Assembly: GCA_963989245.1 (NCBI GenBank)
Contig: OZ022351.1
Span: 30,601,391-30,665,390, forward strand
Direction of reading: 5' to 3'
DNA length: 64,000 nucleotides
Source: Nansenia antarctica
Taxonomy: Eukaryota; Chordata; Actinopteri; Argentiniformes; Microstomatidae
The position numbers and the translations under genes were made by a program. The notes below the pieces were generated by a model. It worked only from the letters and a program-made list of their open reading frames with translations, was not told where the DNA came from and made no database searches. How positions within the stretch are numbered: position 1 is the first letter of the stretch; the number at the start of each line of letters is the position of its first letter. Shown here one piece after another: positions 11,518-20,743 of this stretch.

Positions 11518-11732
11518 CTGCATGGGGACGGTGGAAGAGGAGAGGGTCGATGCCGTCGTTAGACTCGTCTGAACAGCCGACGCAGTGATGGCAGTGGGGT
11601 TGATGACTTGGCCGGACAGGGTGGCGATAGTGCCCAGGGAGGTGATGGGAGTTGCTAGAGAGGCGTTGGCTACACTGCCCCCTGCCAGGCTGGAGGAGAC
11701 AGTGCCTGTGACTGTCCCTAGAGTGCTGACAC
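11518..11732 (-). CDS. hcfc1: hcfc1 exon, last one seen
   Basis: 215 nt. Acceptor cttctcctag, donor GTAAGA. Encodes GVSTLGTVTGTVSSSLAGG, then PITSLGTIATLSGQ and QVINPTAIT. It joins the preceding exon within a glycine codon (phase 1) and ends in phase 0. The exon that should follow, leading to the proteolytic HCF repeats, is not found below. Confidence 0.9.
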
Positions 11733-14533
11733 CTAGGAGAAGAGAGACGGGCAGACAGCTGAAACTTGGACCGACAGATAAGAATCTCTCTTTGACACAA
11801 GAGGGAGGAGCGTCTCATCCTTACCAGTTGTTCCCTTGACAACCATAGTGACAGTTGGCTTCACGCCAGACACGGTCCCCGGGGTGACTAGGCGGACTCC
11901 ACCCATAGGTACAGTTCGCAGAATGGTGCCAGGTTGGCCTGGCGCACCCTTCAAAACCACCTAAAAAGACCAGCATGATGAGTGAAGTTCTGACAATTGC
12001 ACTGCACTTATTCTCTGGAACTAGACATTTGATACTGACAATCCAAATACACTCGAAAATATACTCTCATGGTAAAATATGCATAAACTGGTCAAAACAA
12101 GCTGCTCTTTAAGTTACTGTCATCAGGGACTGGTCTGCTAATTGTTCCTAGGACCAAAACAAAACATGGTGAAGCCGCGTTCTCCCACTATGCCTCCCAT
12201 AGCTGGAACAAACTCCCGATCATTAGATCTGCCCCTACTTTGCCCATTTTCAAATCCAAGTTAAAGACCTTTATGTTTACTTTTGCTTTTAACTGCTACT
12301 AAACTACTGAAGTTTACTTTTTTGTTTTTAACTGCTACTAAACTACTGAGTTGATTGAAGGCATGAGTGGAAGTGTTATAATGGAGTCTTATAAATGTTC
12401 TATTTTAATTGTTAATGTGTGTTTTTTGTGCTATGCACTGCTTTGCTGCTTGTCTTTCAATGATTTTTAATTTTTTTGTAAAGCACCTTGAATTGCCTTT
12501 GTGTATGAAAGGTGCTATATACAGTGGGGAGAACAAGTATTTGATACACTGCTGATTTTGCAGGTTTTCCCACTTAGAAAGAATGTAGAGGTCTGTCATT
12601 TTTATCATAGGTACACTTCAACTGTGAGAGACGGAATCTAAAACAAAAATCCAGAAAATCACATTGTATGACTTTTAAATAATTAATTTGCATTTTATTG
12701 TATGAAATAAGTATTTGATCACCTACCAACCAGTAATAATTCCGGCTCTCACAGACCTGTTAGTTTTTCTTTAAGAAGCCCTCCTATTCTCCACTCATTA
12801 CCTGTATTAACTGTACCTGTTTGAACTCGTTACCTTTATAAAAGACACCTCTCCACACACTCAATCAATCAGACCCCAACCTCTCCACAATGGGCAAGAC
12901 CAAAGAGCTTTCTAAGGACATCAGGGACAAAATTGGAGACCTGCACAAGGCTGGGATGGGCTACAGGACAATAGGGAAGCAGCTTGGTGAGAAGGCAACA
13001 ACTGTTGGCGCAATTATTAGAAAATGGAAGAAATTTAAGATGACGGCCAATCTCCCTCGGTCTGGGGCTCCATGCAAGATCTCACCTCGTGGGGCATCAA
13101 TGATCATAAGAAAGGTCAGGGATCAGCCCAGAACTACACGGCAGGACCTGGTCAATGACCTGAAGAGAGCTGGGACCACAGTCTCAAAGAAAACTATCAG
13201 TAACACACTACGCCGTCAGGGATTAAAATCCTGTAGCGCACGCAAGGTCCCCCTGCTCAAGCCAGCGCATGTCCAGGCCCGTCTGAGGTTTGCCAATGAT
13301 CATCTGGATGATCCAGAGGAGGAATGGGAGAAGGTCATGTGGTCTGATGAGACCAAAATAGAGCTTTTTGGCATAAACTCCACTCGCCGTGTTTGGAGGA
13401 AGAAGAAGGATGAGTACAACCCCAAGAACACCATCCCAACCGTGAAGCATGGAGGTGGAAACATCATTCTTTGGGGATGCTTTTCTGCAAAGGGGACAGG
13501 ACGAATGCACCGTATTGAGGGGAGGATGGATGGGGCCAAGTATCGCGAGATCTTGGCCAATAACCTCCTTCCCTCAGTAAGAGCATTGAAGATGGGTCGT
13601 GGCTGGGTCTTCCAGCATGACAACGACCCGAAACACACAGCCAGGGCAACTAAGGAGTGGCTCCGTAAGAAGCATCTCAAGGTCCTGGAGTGGCCTAGCC
13701 AGTCTCCAGACCTGAACCCAATAGAAAATCTTTGGAGGGAGCTGAAAGTCTGTGTTGCCCAGCGACAGCCCCGAAACCTGAAGGATCTGGAGAAGATCTG
13801 TATGGAGGAGTGGGCCCAAATCCCTGCTGCAGTGTGTGCAAACCTGGTCAAGAACTACAGGAAACGTCTGATCTCGGTAATTGCAAACAAAGGTTTCTTT
13901 ACCAAATATTAAGTTCTGTTTTTCTGATGTATCAAATACTTATTTCATGCAATAAAATGTAAATTAATTACTTTAAAATCATACAATTTGATTTTCTGGA
14001 TTTTTTTTTTTGATTCTGTCTCTCACAGTTGAAGTGTACCCATGATAAAAATTACAGACCTCTACATTCTTTCTAAGTGGGAAAACGTGCAAAATCAGCA
14101 GTGTATCAAATACTTGTTCTCCCCACTGTAGATACATTTCACTTCACTGAGATTAAAGGTCTTTGTACACTGATGCGTATTTTTAAATCTGTCATCCGAA
14201 GAAAAAAAACGTTACGCTATGAGTTCTAATTTTGTTTCTTTTAAACGGACGTAGAAAACGCATCTGTGTGCAAAGACCTTTACTGTAAATATAACTGAAC
14301 ATAAAGGCCACATCAAATCTTAATAATAAGCACCACAATAAGTTAGTTCTGTGAGCTACCTGTGTCCGTCCCTGCTGACCAACGGCTGTGCCTAGTTTAG
14401 GCATGGCAGTGAGGATGTTGACAGGGGTGCCAGTGGCCATCATCTTTGTGGTGAGGTAGGTGATGGGTGACTTCATCCCTGTGCTGCTGGTCACTGTAGA
14501 GGGTGAAGACAGTGAACATGTAAAATAATAATG

Positions 14534-14570
<37 letters not shown>

Positions 14571-17234
14571 CATTTTATTTGTATTGCACTTTTCATTCAA
14601 AGATAATCTCAGAGTGCTACAGAGAGAAAAAAACAACAACCTAAAAACATAATAAGTTAAAAACATAGTAAAAAAAAAACTAACAAAATAAATCACAAGA
14701 ATGAACACAGGTTCAGCAGTCAAAGGCCAGTTCCACAGACGCGGCGCAGCCGAACAGAAGGCTCGGTCCCCCATGGTATAGTCATAGGCTATGTGTCAGT
14801 GCCCAATACCAGTGGAACACTTGAGTAATCAAGATCACAACCAAACACCCTCAGTTCTGACCTGTGGCTCCAGGCTGGGTCATGATAGCAGACATGGGGA
14901 TGGTCTTGATGATGGTGGTGGTGCCCTGTTTGGTTGTGGTGGGTGACATGCCGCTGATGCTCAGGATGGTGGGTTTGTTTCCAGCGCCCCCTGCTGGGGA
15001 TGTGGTGATGTAGATGGTGGGCTTCCCGTCCGCAGAAGTCACCATCTTCAGTATGGTACCGGCAGGAAGAGGGGCCTTGGTCTACGGAGGAGAAAAGGTA
15101 GATTAGGAAAATGAAAACAGTGACAAACATCTGATTCATGGAGTTTAAATTGACCTCCATGTTCCGGCACTCATGCAGATAACTGACCAGTATGAGCCGT
15201 GTGAGAGGGTTAGTGGAAGCCTGGCCTGTGATAGCGGATGTCTGCCCTGGCTTGGTTCGGACCACAGACATCATCTTGCCGGGGTTGGAAGACTGCTGAC
15301 ATAGGAGAGAGACACTCACATTTATAAGTCACCAGAGAACATCACAGTACTTAGTAGATTTGGTGTCAGGAGATCATCAGTGTCAAGTGGACAACTAGCT
15401 ATATATTACTTAAACCTAACTGACCCCAACATCAATGCAGATATATGAACTAATACATATTTGTAAGTAAGTAAGTAAGTAAGTAAAGCTTTTATGTCTA
15501 TCTGTACAGTATAGTACAGTGGATTGTGTACATAGCCTTTATTTATGTAAACCAGCTCCTTCTCTTCTTGTGAATTTTTTTTTTTTAGCGTTTTTTTTTC
15601 TCCCCCTTTCCTAACACCAGGGGAGCCACCCCTCCTAAATGTCGTTGTTTGGTACCTGTACTGTAGCAATGACAATAAAGTCCATTCATTCATTCATTCA
15701 TATAGCACCTTTCATACAAGAAATGCAGCTCAAAGTGCTTTACAACAGGAATAAGAACATAAAGTGAATATAAAAACATATACAAGCATAGAATGAATAT
15801 AAAAGCAGGGGAAAACAGTCAAAAGAAAAGGTAAAGATTTACATTTCTTACACACTATGTGCTTTCCATGAGTTTAGAATTATAAGGTTATATCCCCGTT
15901 TAGGGCAGTTCAGAGATATTGAGTTCCATTCCATTACGTTTTGTGAGATGGAACCTTTGTATTTTATGAATTACTAACTCAAAATGTCAACATTTTAAAA
16001 AATAACACCACACAGGCATTAATAAACACCTAATGGATTGTAGTAGTCACTGTGGTTCTACATTTATCATTATATATTATCATGGCTTTTAGGCGTCTTA
16101 CCAGTGTGCCACTTCCTCCCATGGTGAGGGGGCTCTTGACTAGGGTGATGGTCTTGGTGACTCCTCCCACCATGGTGGTGACCACCTGGTGTTGCTGGGC
16201 TACGGTGACCGTGCCAGATTTGTGCACGGTGATGATGGGCCGGGTGGGGGTGTCGGGAGAGGACACCGTTGCTGTGCCCACCTGTGCCGCAGCAGTCTTA
16301 AGCATTCGGGTGGCTGGGTTACTGACCTGGAAATAGACAAATTCAAGGTTTTTTGCCTGGCAAATTGATATTGATGAATATATATGTTACAGTACATGTG
16401 GGAATACGGTACATGTGGGAAAACTAGGGTTATGGTTAGGTGCTAGGGTGCTAGGGTTAGGATTAGGGGTAGGGTTAGACATGCCAGCATGTACCACATC
16501 ACCCTAGCACCTAACCCTAACCCTAGTTTTCCCACATGTACCGTAACATATATATATGTGTAAAGGAATTGATGAGAATCATACCATGACTGGAGATGCC
16601 ATTCTGACTGCGGTGGCGCCAGCAACAGTTTTGACTAGTGTGGCGCCTGCTGGGACGTTGAGCACAGTTTCTGGAGAGGGAGGGATCTTCTGTGTGGCTG
16701 CTGCAGCTGCAGCCAAAGCTGCCATGCCACTCATCTGAGGGCTGGTGCCAATTGGCTAAAGAGGAATGGCATGGCATGTCATGTCATGATTGAATGAATG
16801 AATACATTAATTAATTAATTAATTAATCTTTTATTTTGAATATGATTTAAAATAATAAAAGAACAAATAACTAATACGAAGAGTACAGGCCTATCAATGT
16901 TGGAAAGGGAGTAGGATGAAGCCTAAGCTCATCATGTCCTGACCCCTATCTGTCATTCTCAAGTGAGAACAATTATACTTAAATTATATAATCCAGTTAA
17001 TTCATTCATACATTTCAGTATCAACAGTACTAATAATTGTTCATTCTTAATACTGGAACAGCACAAAATAAATTATTGATAATAAATGATTTCATACCGT
17101 TTGGGCAGGCACGACCATGCGAACTCCAGCCTGAAGTGATGTCAGAGTGACAGGAGCTTTCCCGACTAGGTTGGGGCGCACAGTGACAATGGAGGTCCCA
17201 GTGGCAGACTGAGGAACTGCAACCTTCAAGACGG
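11518..17234 (-). CDS. hcfc1: Host cell factor 1, internal basic/Thr-rich region only (8 exons)
   Basis: HCF-1 is a nuclear chromatin-associated coregulator: an N-terminal Kelch domain, a long basic region, central proteolytic repeats and C-terminal Fn3 domains. Eight minus-strand exons match the basic region in order: 17234-17098, 16755-16585, 16326-16102, 15295-15188, 15081-14862, 14493-14360, 11960-11825, 11732-11518. All donors are GT, all acceptors AG, and phases agree throughout (0,0,0,0,1,0,1,0), with no stop. Diagnostic peptides are ITVHKSGTVTVAQQ, VGGVTKTITLVKSPL, VVLKGAPGQPGTILRTVPMG and QVINPTAIT. I found neither the Kelch exons (expected above 17234) nor the HCF-repeat or Fn3 exons (expected below 11518), so the locus is partial in this window. 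It could be a duplicated fragment, a gene with very long introns, or an assembly break. Confidence 0.9.
11825..11960 (-). CDS. hcfc1: hcfc1 exon with GAPGQPGTILRTVPMGG
   Basis: 136 nt. Acceptor ctttttag, donor GTAAGG. Encodes VVLKGAPGQPGTILRTVPMG, GVRLVTPGTVSGVKPTVTM and VVKGTTG, the most recognisable HCF-1 segment here. The upstream intron (to 14360) is about 2.4 kb and is filled mostly by a LINE fragment and a Tc1 element. Confidence 0.92.
12150..12519 (+). mobile_element. L2-like LINE 3' end, split by Tc1
   Basis: Plus-strand translation near 12185-12290 gives SHSWNKLP then FKSKLKTFMFTF, the usual C-terminus of fish L2-type LINEs. A 3' UTR follows, ending aaaggtgctatat. The Tc1 element starts exactly at this TA. 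The LINE lies antisense to hcfc1 in its intron. Confidence 0.7.
12522..14128 (+). mobile_element. Complete Tc1/mariner element (1607 bp)
   Basis: Inverted terminal repeats of about 200 bp (12522-12715 and 13925-14128) start cagtggggagaacaagtatt. They differ at only a handful of positions by eye. The element is flanked by the TA dinucleotides 12520-12521 and 14129-14130. It carries an uninterrupted transposase. It sits in the hcfc1 intron between the exons at 14360 and 11960, in the orientation opposite to the gene. Intact ends plus an intact frame suggest recent insertion. Confidence 0.96.
12890..13912 (+). CDS. Tc1-family DD34E transposase, intact
   Basis: 340 codons from ATG to stop, the usual length of Tc1 transposases. 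Residues 1-110 form the bipartite paired-like helix-turn-helix DNA-binding region. The catalytic core follows with Asp153 (VMWSDETKIELF), Asp244 (VFQHDNDPKHTA) and Glu279 (SPDLNPIENLWRELK). There are 34 residues between the last two, which defines DD34E. The glycine-rich stretch GGGNIILWGCFS lies between the first two. It catalyses cut-and-paste transposition into TA sites. The start is the first ATG, preceded by acaa. No frameshift or stop is visible, so it could be active, although I cannot test that. Confidence 0.97.
   Translation: MGKTKELSKDIRDKIGDLHKAGMGYRTIGKQLGEKATTVGAIIRKWKKFKMTANLPRSGAPCKISPRGASMIIRKVRDQPRTTRQDLVNDLKRAGTTVSKKTISNTLRRQGLKSCSARKVPLLKPAHVQARLRFANDHLDDPEEEWEKVMWSDETKIELFGINSTRRVWRKKKDEYNPKNTIPTVKHGGGNIILWGCFSAKGTGRMHRIEGRMDGAKYREILANNLLPSVRALKMGRGWVFQHDNDPKHTARATKEWLRKKHLKVLEWPSQSPDLNPIENLWRELKVCVAQRQPRNLKDLEKICMEEWAQIPAAVCANLVKNYRKRLISVIANKGFFTKY
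14360..14493 (-). CDS. hcfc1: hcfc1 exon with SPITYLTTK
   Basis: 134 nt. Acceptor ccctctacag, donor GTAGCT (weaker than its neighbours). It continues a valine codon split 1+2 from the previous exon. Encodes TSSTGMKSPITYLTTKM, then AMPKLGTAVGQQGRTQ, and ends in phase 0. This order matches HCF-1. Confidence 0.88.
14520..14790 (-). mobile_element. L2-like LINE 3' end, antisense, with ATT microsatellite
   Basis: The (ATA)n run at 14535-14570 followed by cattttatttgtattgcact is the reverse complement of the standard L2 terminus (compare 20160-20213, plus strand). Upstream antisense coding remnants include GDRAFCSAAPRLWNWP. Here it lies in sense orientation with hcfc1, inside an intron. Confidence 0.7.
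14862..15081 (-). CDS. hcfc1: hcfc1 exon with TSADGKPTIYITT
   Basis: 220 nt. Acceptor ctcctccgtag, donor GTCAGA. Encodes TKAPLPAGTILKMVTSADGK, a Gly/Thr/Ser-rich stretch, then TTIIKTIPMSAIMTQPGATG. It begins in phase 0 and ends in phase 1. Strong match to the HCF-1 basic region. Confidence 0.92.
15188..15295 (-). CDS. hcfc1: hcfc1 exon with NAGNAG acceptor
   Basis: 108 nt. Encodes QSSNPGKMMSVVRTKPGQTS, then AITGQASTNPLTRLIL. The acceptor reads tatgtcagcag, so splicing at the first or second AG would include or drop one Gln codon without a frameshift. Donor GTCAGT. The Arg in VVRTKP and the sequence LTRLIL differ from the vertebrate HCF-1 I recall, but the exon is clearly homologous. Confidence 0.88.
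15460..15710 (+). mobile_element. LINE 3' terminus with GTAA and ATTC repeats
   Basis: A gtaagtaagtaa run at 15461-15485. Then comes sequence that is the reverse complement of the LINE tails at 26318-26470 and 36465-36610 (agctccttctcttcttg, ccaggggagccacccctcc, gttgtttggtacctgtac). It ends tgacaataaagtcc plus attc repeats. Insertion is antisense to hcfc1. Confidence 0.7.
15711..16020. other. hcfc1 intron with L2 tail fragment
   Basis: About 15700-15840 starts tatagcacctttcatacaag and matches antisense L2 tails such as 24195. The rest, to the next exon, shows nothing beyond AT-rich intron sequence. Confidence 0.5.
16102..16326 (-). CDS. hcfc1: hcfc1 exon with TVHKSGTVTVAQQ
   Basis: 225 nt, 75 codons, phase 0 at both ends. 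Acceptor gtctatttccag, donor GTAAGA. Encodes VSNPATRMLKTAAAQVGTAT, then TRPIITVHKSGTVTVAQQ and VVTTMVGGVTKTITLVKSPL. This is the most conserved part of the HCF-1 basic region. Confidence 0.95.
16375..16560. repeat. Intronic foldback with telomere-like motifs
   Basis: Left half reads tacatgtgggaaaactaggg, ttatggttaggtgctaggg. The right half, from about 16500, is its near-perfect reverse complement (caccctagcacctaacccta, agttttcccacatgtaccgt). The centre carries ggttaggattaggggtaggg. The outer edges are atatatatg repeats. It could be a MITE or a foldback of degenerate TTAGGG-type repeats. It lies between two hcfc1 exons. Confidence 0.75.
16585..16755 (-). CDS. hcfc1: hcfc1 exon with alanine-rich run
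   Basis: 171 nt, phase 0-0. Acceptor ccattcctctttag, donor GTATGA. Encodes PIGTSPQMSGMAALAAAAAA, TQKIPPSPETVLNVPAG and TLVKTVAGATAVRMASPVM. The Met-Ala-rich stretch followed by TQKIPPS is typical of HCF-1. Confidence 0.93.
17098..17234 (-). CDS. hcfc1: hcfc1 exon, most upstream one seen
   Basis: 137 nt. Acceptor gtgttctgttgtttttacag, donor GTATGA. Encodes VLKVAVPQSATGTSIVTVRP, then GKAPVTLTSLQAGVRMVVPA and QT. It ends in phase 0. The preceding exon and the Kelch exons are not found between 17234 and 64000 on the minus strand. Confidence 0.9.
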
Positions 17235-17339
17235 CTGTAAAAACAACAGAACACATGCTCAATACAGTTGTTGAGGTCTTCACTGGCTACAAATAATCTT
17301 GGGCAAACACTGTCAAAATACAATGATATATTAAGTTGT

Positions 17340-17852
17340 AGCCTACCATGCAAACTGTACATTTGACAACACCAGTGTTTCCCCTAGGTTTGCTGCCTTG
17401 GGGGGGTGGCATGGACCGTGGCATGGACCCCCCCCCCCCCAGGGGGTAAGACCCTGCGACATACCAGCGTCATGTCCAGGGGGTGTACTTGTACATTAAG
17501 CCGCCTCACGCTACGGAAACAGGAGATAGGCTCCTGCCCTGGGCCATTAGGCTCCAGAACCATCGGTTCTCAAGGCTACTTACTTATGTGGTCTTGACTA
17601 CCTGTCCACTTTCTCACCTGGTTCTTGCTCTCTCTCTCTCTGGTGTGCTGATACCATCCTGCTCTCTCTCCCTCTCTATCCTCCTCTCTCTCTCTTTTGC
17701 TGTCACCCAAAAGGCAAATATAACAACCAGAGTATCTGTATAATCTAATAAGAGGTATAAATTGATCCATATCAATTTATAACATAATTATAATTGAATA
17801 TTGGATTGCTGTGGGCAATGCAGTCAGATAATGTCATTTTGACTACTATGAC
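17340..17852. other. Unassigned repeat-rich stretch
   Basis: It starts with ccagtgtttcccctagg, a form often seen at hAT ends, but no right end was found. C-rich and G-rich runs lie at 17400-17445 and a CT-rich tract at 17625-17700. No convincing exon of hcfc1 or another gene. Confidence 0.4.
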
Positions 17853-18045
17853 TAGGGATGCACCGAACATTCGGCCACCGAATGTATTCGGCCGAATATC
17901 GCAAAATAAAGCACATTCGGTATTCGGCCGAATGTGTGAAAACACCGAATGTTTACCACCGAATAGTGTGCGTGTTTTGATAACGCAATACAATTAAATA
18001 TAACTCTCAACAGGCGCGCAGCGCGAGGCGACGCGCTTTCAAAAC

Positions 18046-18185
18046 TGGCTGCGTTCGTAAATTCACTCAGGAAATCCGATCAGCACTCGTGGAATGCCTC
18101 TCGTCCAATCAAATGACTCGGTTTCTCTATGACGTCGGGCCCAGTGTGCGCTCCAGCGCTCTCATAGCGACTTTACGAACGCAAC
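18046..18185. repeat. Short palindromic MITE, also at 41392-41515
   Basis: gctgcgttcgtaaattcact on the left and gcgactttacgaacgcaacc on the right are inverted. The same unit, in reverse orientation and with similar inner sequence (gatcagcactcgtggaatgc), lies inside a different transposon at 41392-41515. Confidence 0.7.
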
Positions 18186-18379
18186 CTTACACTCATCTAG
18201 CTAGTTATCTTAGCAGTCGTAGCGGAAGAAGCAGAGTTGTTGCCTTGTTGAAAACATATTCAGACTCCCAGCTGTTCTACACGAGTTTATGACATGCAGC
18301 TGTATCATGCGGTGGTTTCTATGCAAACCAGAGACTATAAAAACAAAAGATATTCATTCTGAAATAACATGAACTATTA

Positions 18380-18628
18380 TCCTTACACTCAGGTGGACTC
18401 AATTCAACTTGTTGAATGACTTGTTGAAGACATTTAGCATTTGACCTAATTTTAAGAGTGACAAAGGGTCTGAATACTTATGTACATGAGGTATTTTAAT
18501 ACATTTGCAAACATTAAAAAACGTTTCTACTTAGATTATGGGGTACTGTGTGTGGATTGATGGCAAATCTACTCAAAAAAGTGAAAAAAGTGAAGGGGTC
18601 TAAATACTTTCTGAAGCCTATGTAGAGA
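18380..18628 (+). mobile_element. Tc1-like 3' end fragment
   Basis: Contains gggtctgaatacttatgtac, gtttctacttagattatggg and a terminal tgaaggggtctaaatacttt, the standard 3' end of a common fish Tc1 family. The transposase is absent. Confidence 0.7.
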
Positions 18629-18849
18629 CAAATCATGAATATCATATGAATAAAAAGCAAAATGTATTTAGTTTATGCAATGATAAAATTAAAAACTGCC
18701 GATACACATTCGGTATTCGGACAAGTGTTTCCTTAAATTCGGCCTCGGCCAAGAATTTTCATTTCGGTGCATCCCTAACTACGACTACTCGACTACTGCA
18801 ACTCCCTACTCACCGGCATCACCTCCCGCTCCCTCCATAGACTCCAGAT

Positions 18850-19186
18850 CAGGGGTGCTCACACTTTTTAGGCTTGTGAGCTACTTTTCAAATTACCAGC
18901 TCAATAAGATCTACCAACCAAATGAAACATATTGCCATTGCTGCGAACACAAACATTTACTGTAATAATAACAAATTAAGGCCACGCTACACTGTTTCAA
19001 AATCAAAGAAGAGATTTATTAAACTATATAACAAATATTCACACTGGTAGTCCATTAACATTAACATTAACTCAGGAGCTCTGAGTGGTTTACACCAGAC
19101 TGGCCAGTGCCAAGCCAGGTGCCATCGACGTCTCCGGGCGGCGGAGTGTGTGTGTGTGTCTGTCTGTCTGTCTGTGTGTGTCTGTC

Positions 19187-19234
<48 letters not shown>

Positions 19235-19282
19235 TGTCTGTCTGTGTGTGCATGTGTGTGTGCTTGTGTCTGTCTGTCTGTC

Positions 19283-19349
<67 letters not shown>

Positions 19350-19544
19350 TGTGAGGCGGCGCGGGGCTGAGTGATGCCCTCTCCTGTGTGGTCCAGACGG
19401 GAGGCGTCCCGTCTGGACCACACAGGAAAAAAAAAAAACTTTTTTTTTCCACTTTTTTTTTTTTTTTTTACAATGCCATGTGATCTACCCACACTACCTT
19501 CGCGATCGACCGGTCGATCGCGATCGACGTAATGAGCACCCCTG
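18850..19544. mobile_element. hAT with 8-bp TSD, inserted in the LINE
   Basis: Ends caggggtgctca and tgagcacccctg. Exact target duplication ctccagat at 18842-18849 and 19545-19552. Removing it restores the LINE frame. Its interior holds a TG/CTGT microsatellite (19146-19350), a perfect 21-bp-arm palindrome (19382-19427), A and T runs, and a gatcgaccggtcgatc palindrome near the right end. Confidence 0.93.
19146..19350. repeat. (TG)n with interspersed CTGT microsatellite
   Basis: Compound TG and tctgtctg repeats within the hAT at 18850. The long CV- and HT-repeat frames over it are artefacts. Confidence 0.95.
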
Positions 19545-20258
19545 CTCCAGATGGTCCAAAACTCTGCTGCACGCCTCCTCTCAAACACCCGCTCCCGTGA
19601 CCACATCACTCCTGTCCTCCACTCTCTCCACTGGCTCCCCATTAAAGAACGTATACAATTCAAAGTCCTCATCCTCACATACAAAGCCCTCCATAGCCTG
19701 GCCCCCCCTTACCTGACTGACCTCCTTCTCCCCCACCGCCCCACCCGTACCCTCCGATCCTCATCCATTGTTCCCCTCACTGTCCCACCCTCAAAACTCA
19801 AAGGCTTCGGTCACCGTGCCTTTTCACGAGCTGCACCCCGCCTCTGGAACTCTCTCCCTCAACCACTCGGAGACTCACCCTCACTCCTCACTTTTAAATC
19901 CCACCTCAAAACCTACCTGTTCTCCCATGCCTACAGCCTCCCCTACCCCTAGCCATCTCCCCCATCCCTGCCCCCCCCGCCCCCCCTGGACATGCATACA
20001 ACCTCCCCTAACCCTGCCACCCCCCTCCCCCCATGGACATGCATACAACCTCCCCTTCCCCGTTCGTTAACTCTGTGTTCTATGTGCTCATGTTATCTGT
20101 TGCTTGCTGTTTCTGTGTTTTCCGTTTTTCCCATATTGTCAGCGTCTTTGAGCCTCGGAAAAGCGCTATATAAATCTAATGAATTATTATTATTATTATT
20201 ATTATTACTCTCTCACCTGGAAACGCAGACTAGCTCATCTAATCAGCTCTGTACTGAC

Positions 20259-20510
20259 CATTGTATCTAGCAGCTCTCTGCTTCATTCATCAATCACTCC
20301 AACTCCTACCGTCAGGTCGGCGCCTCCGTTGTTGTTCAAGCTAGTGTCGCTTTCCCAGTCTTTGTGTAATAAGTGAACATGTTGTAATGTTTGGTCTCTA
20401 GCACAGTTATAAACTTAATAAATGACTCGTGTTGTCTTCAGTCTCAGCACTGTGTGTGTTTATTGATCCGCCATTTTAAGTCCCACATCCCGTTCATTGG
20501 TCTCGCGGGA
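20259..20510 (+). repeat. Left long inverted repeat of THAP unit
   Basis: 252 bases, matched by 25407-25657 in reverse complement, with differences clustered at the inner end (for example ggtctc versus gccctc). Weaker similarity continues about 20 bases further inward. It lies a few hundred bases ahead of the THAP start codon, so it may also supply promoter sequence. Confidence 0.85.
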
Positions 20511-20743
20511 ATAGCTGACGTCTATCCTACGCCTACGTCACGCAACCCGGAAATCCGAGTAATAGTCCTTAACGCTACCATTTTGGCAGAGAAGCGCCGA
20601 TTATTAATTAATTTCGGAAGCTAATTTTCGCATCGTGGACATATTCTCTTGCCGAAGGATCTCTTGCACTTAAGTAACCCGGTTTGATGTCATGTTATCC
20701 AGCACTAACTTAGGCTGGTAACAGCACAGCTGACGTTAGGACC

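Larger units (their letters stand above)
17853..18777. mobile_element. Non-autonomous hAT with nested Tc1 and MITE
   Basis: Ends tagggatgcaccgaa and ttcggtgcatcccta. Target copies actatgac (17845-17852) and actacgac (18778-18785) differ at one base. Subterminal ttcggccgaata repeats are typical of this fish family. Nested inside are a short palindromic MITE (18046-18185) and a Tc1 3' fragment (18380-18628). Confidence 0.88.
18786..20213 (+). mobile_element. L2-like LINE C-terminal region, split by a hAT
   Basis: The plus frame reads DYCNSLLTGITSRSLHRLQ up to the hAT at 18850. It continues in the same frame after 19552 as MVQNSAARLL, HITPVLHSLHWLPIKERIQF, then ALHSLAPPYLTDLL and FKSHLKTYLFSHAY. 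These are the classic C-terminal motifs of fish L2-clade reverse transcriptases. The element ends tataaatctaatgaattatt with an ATT repeat at 20183-20213. It is 5' truncated. Confidence 0.85.

Noticed and set aside
13223..13851. Minus-strand open frames opposite the Tc1 transposase
   Set aside because: Shadow frames of a well-conserved gene on the plus strand.
16430..16520. True interstitial telomere array
   Set aside because: The TTAGGG-like words are few, irregular and arranged as inverted arms rather than a head-to-tail array.
19067..19421. His/Thr-rich or Cys/Val-rich proteins
   Set aside because: Translation of a TG/CTGT microsatellite.
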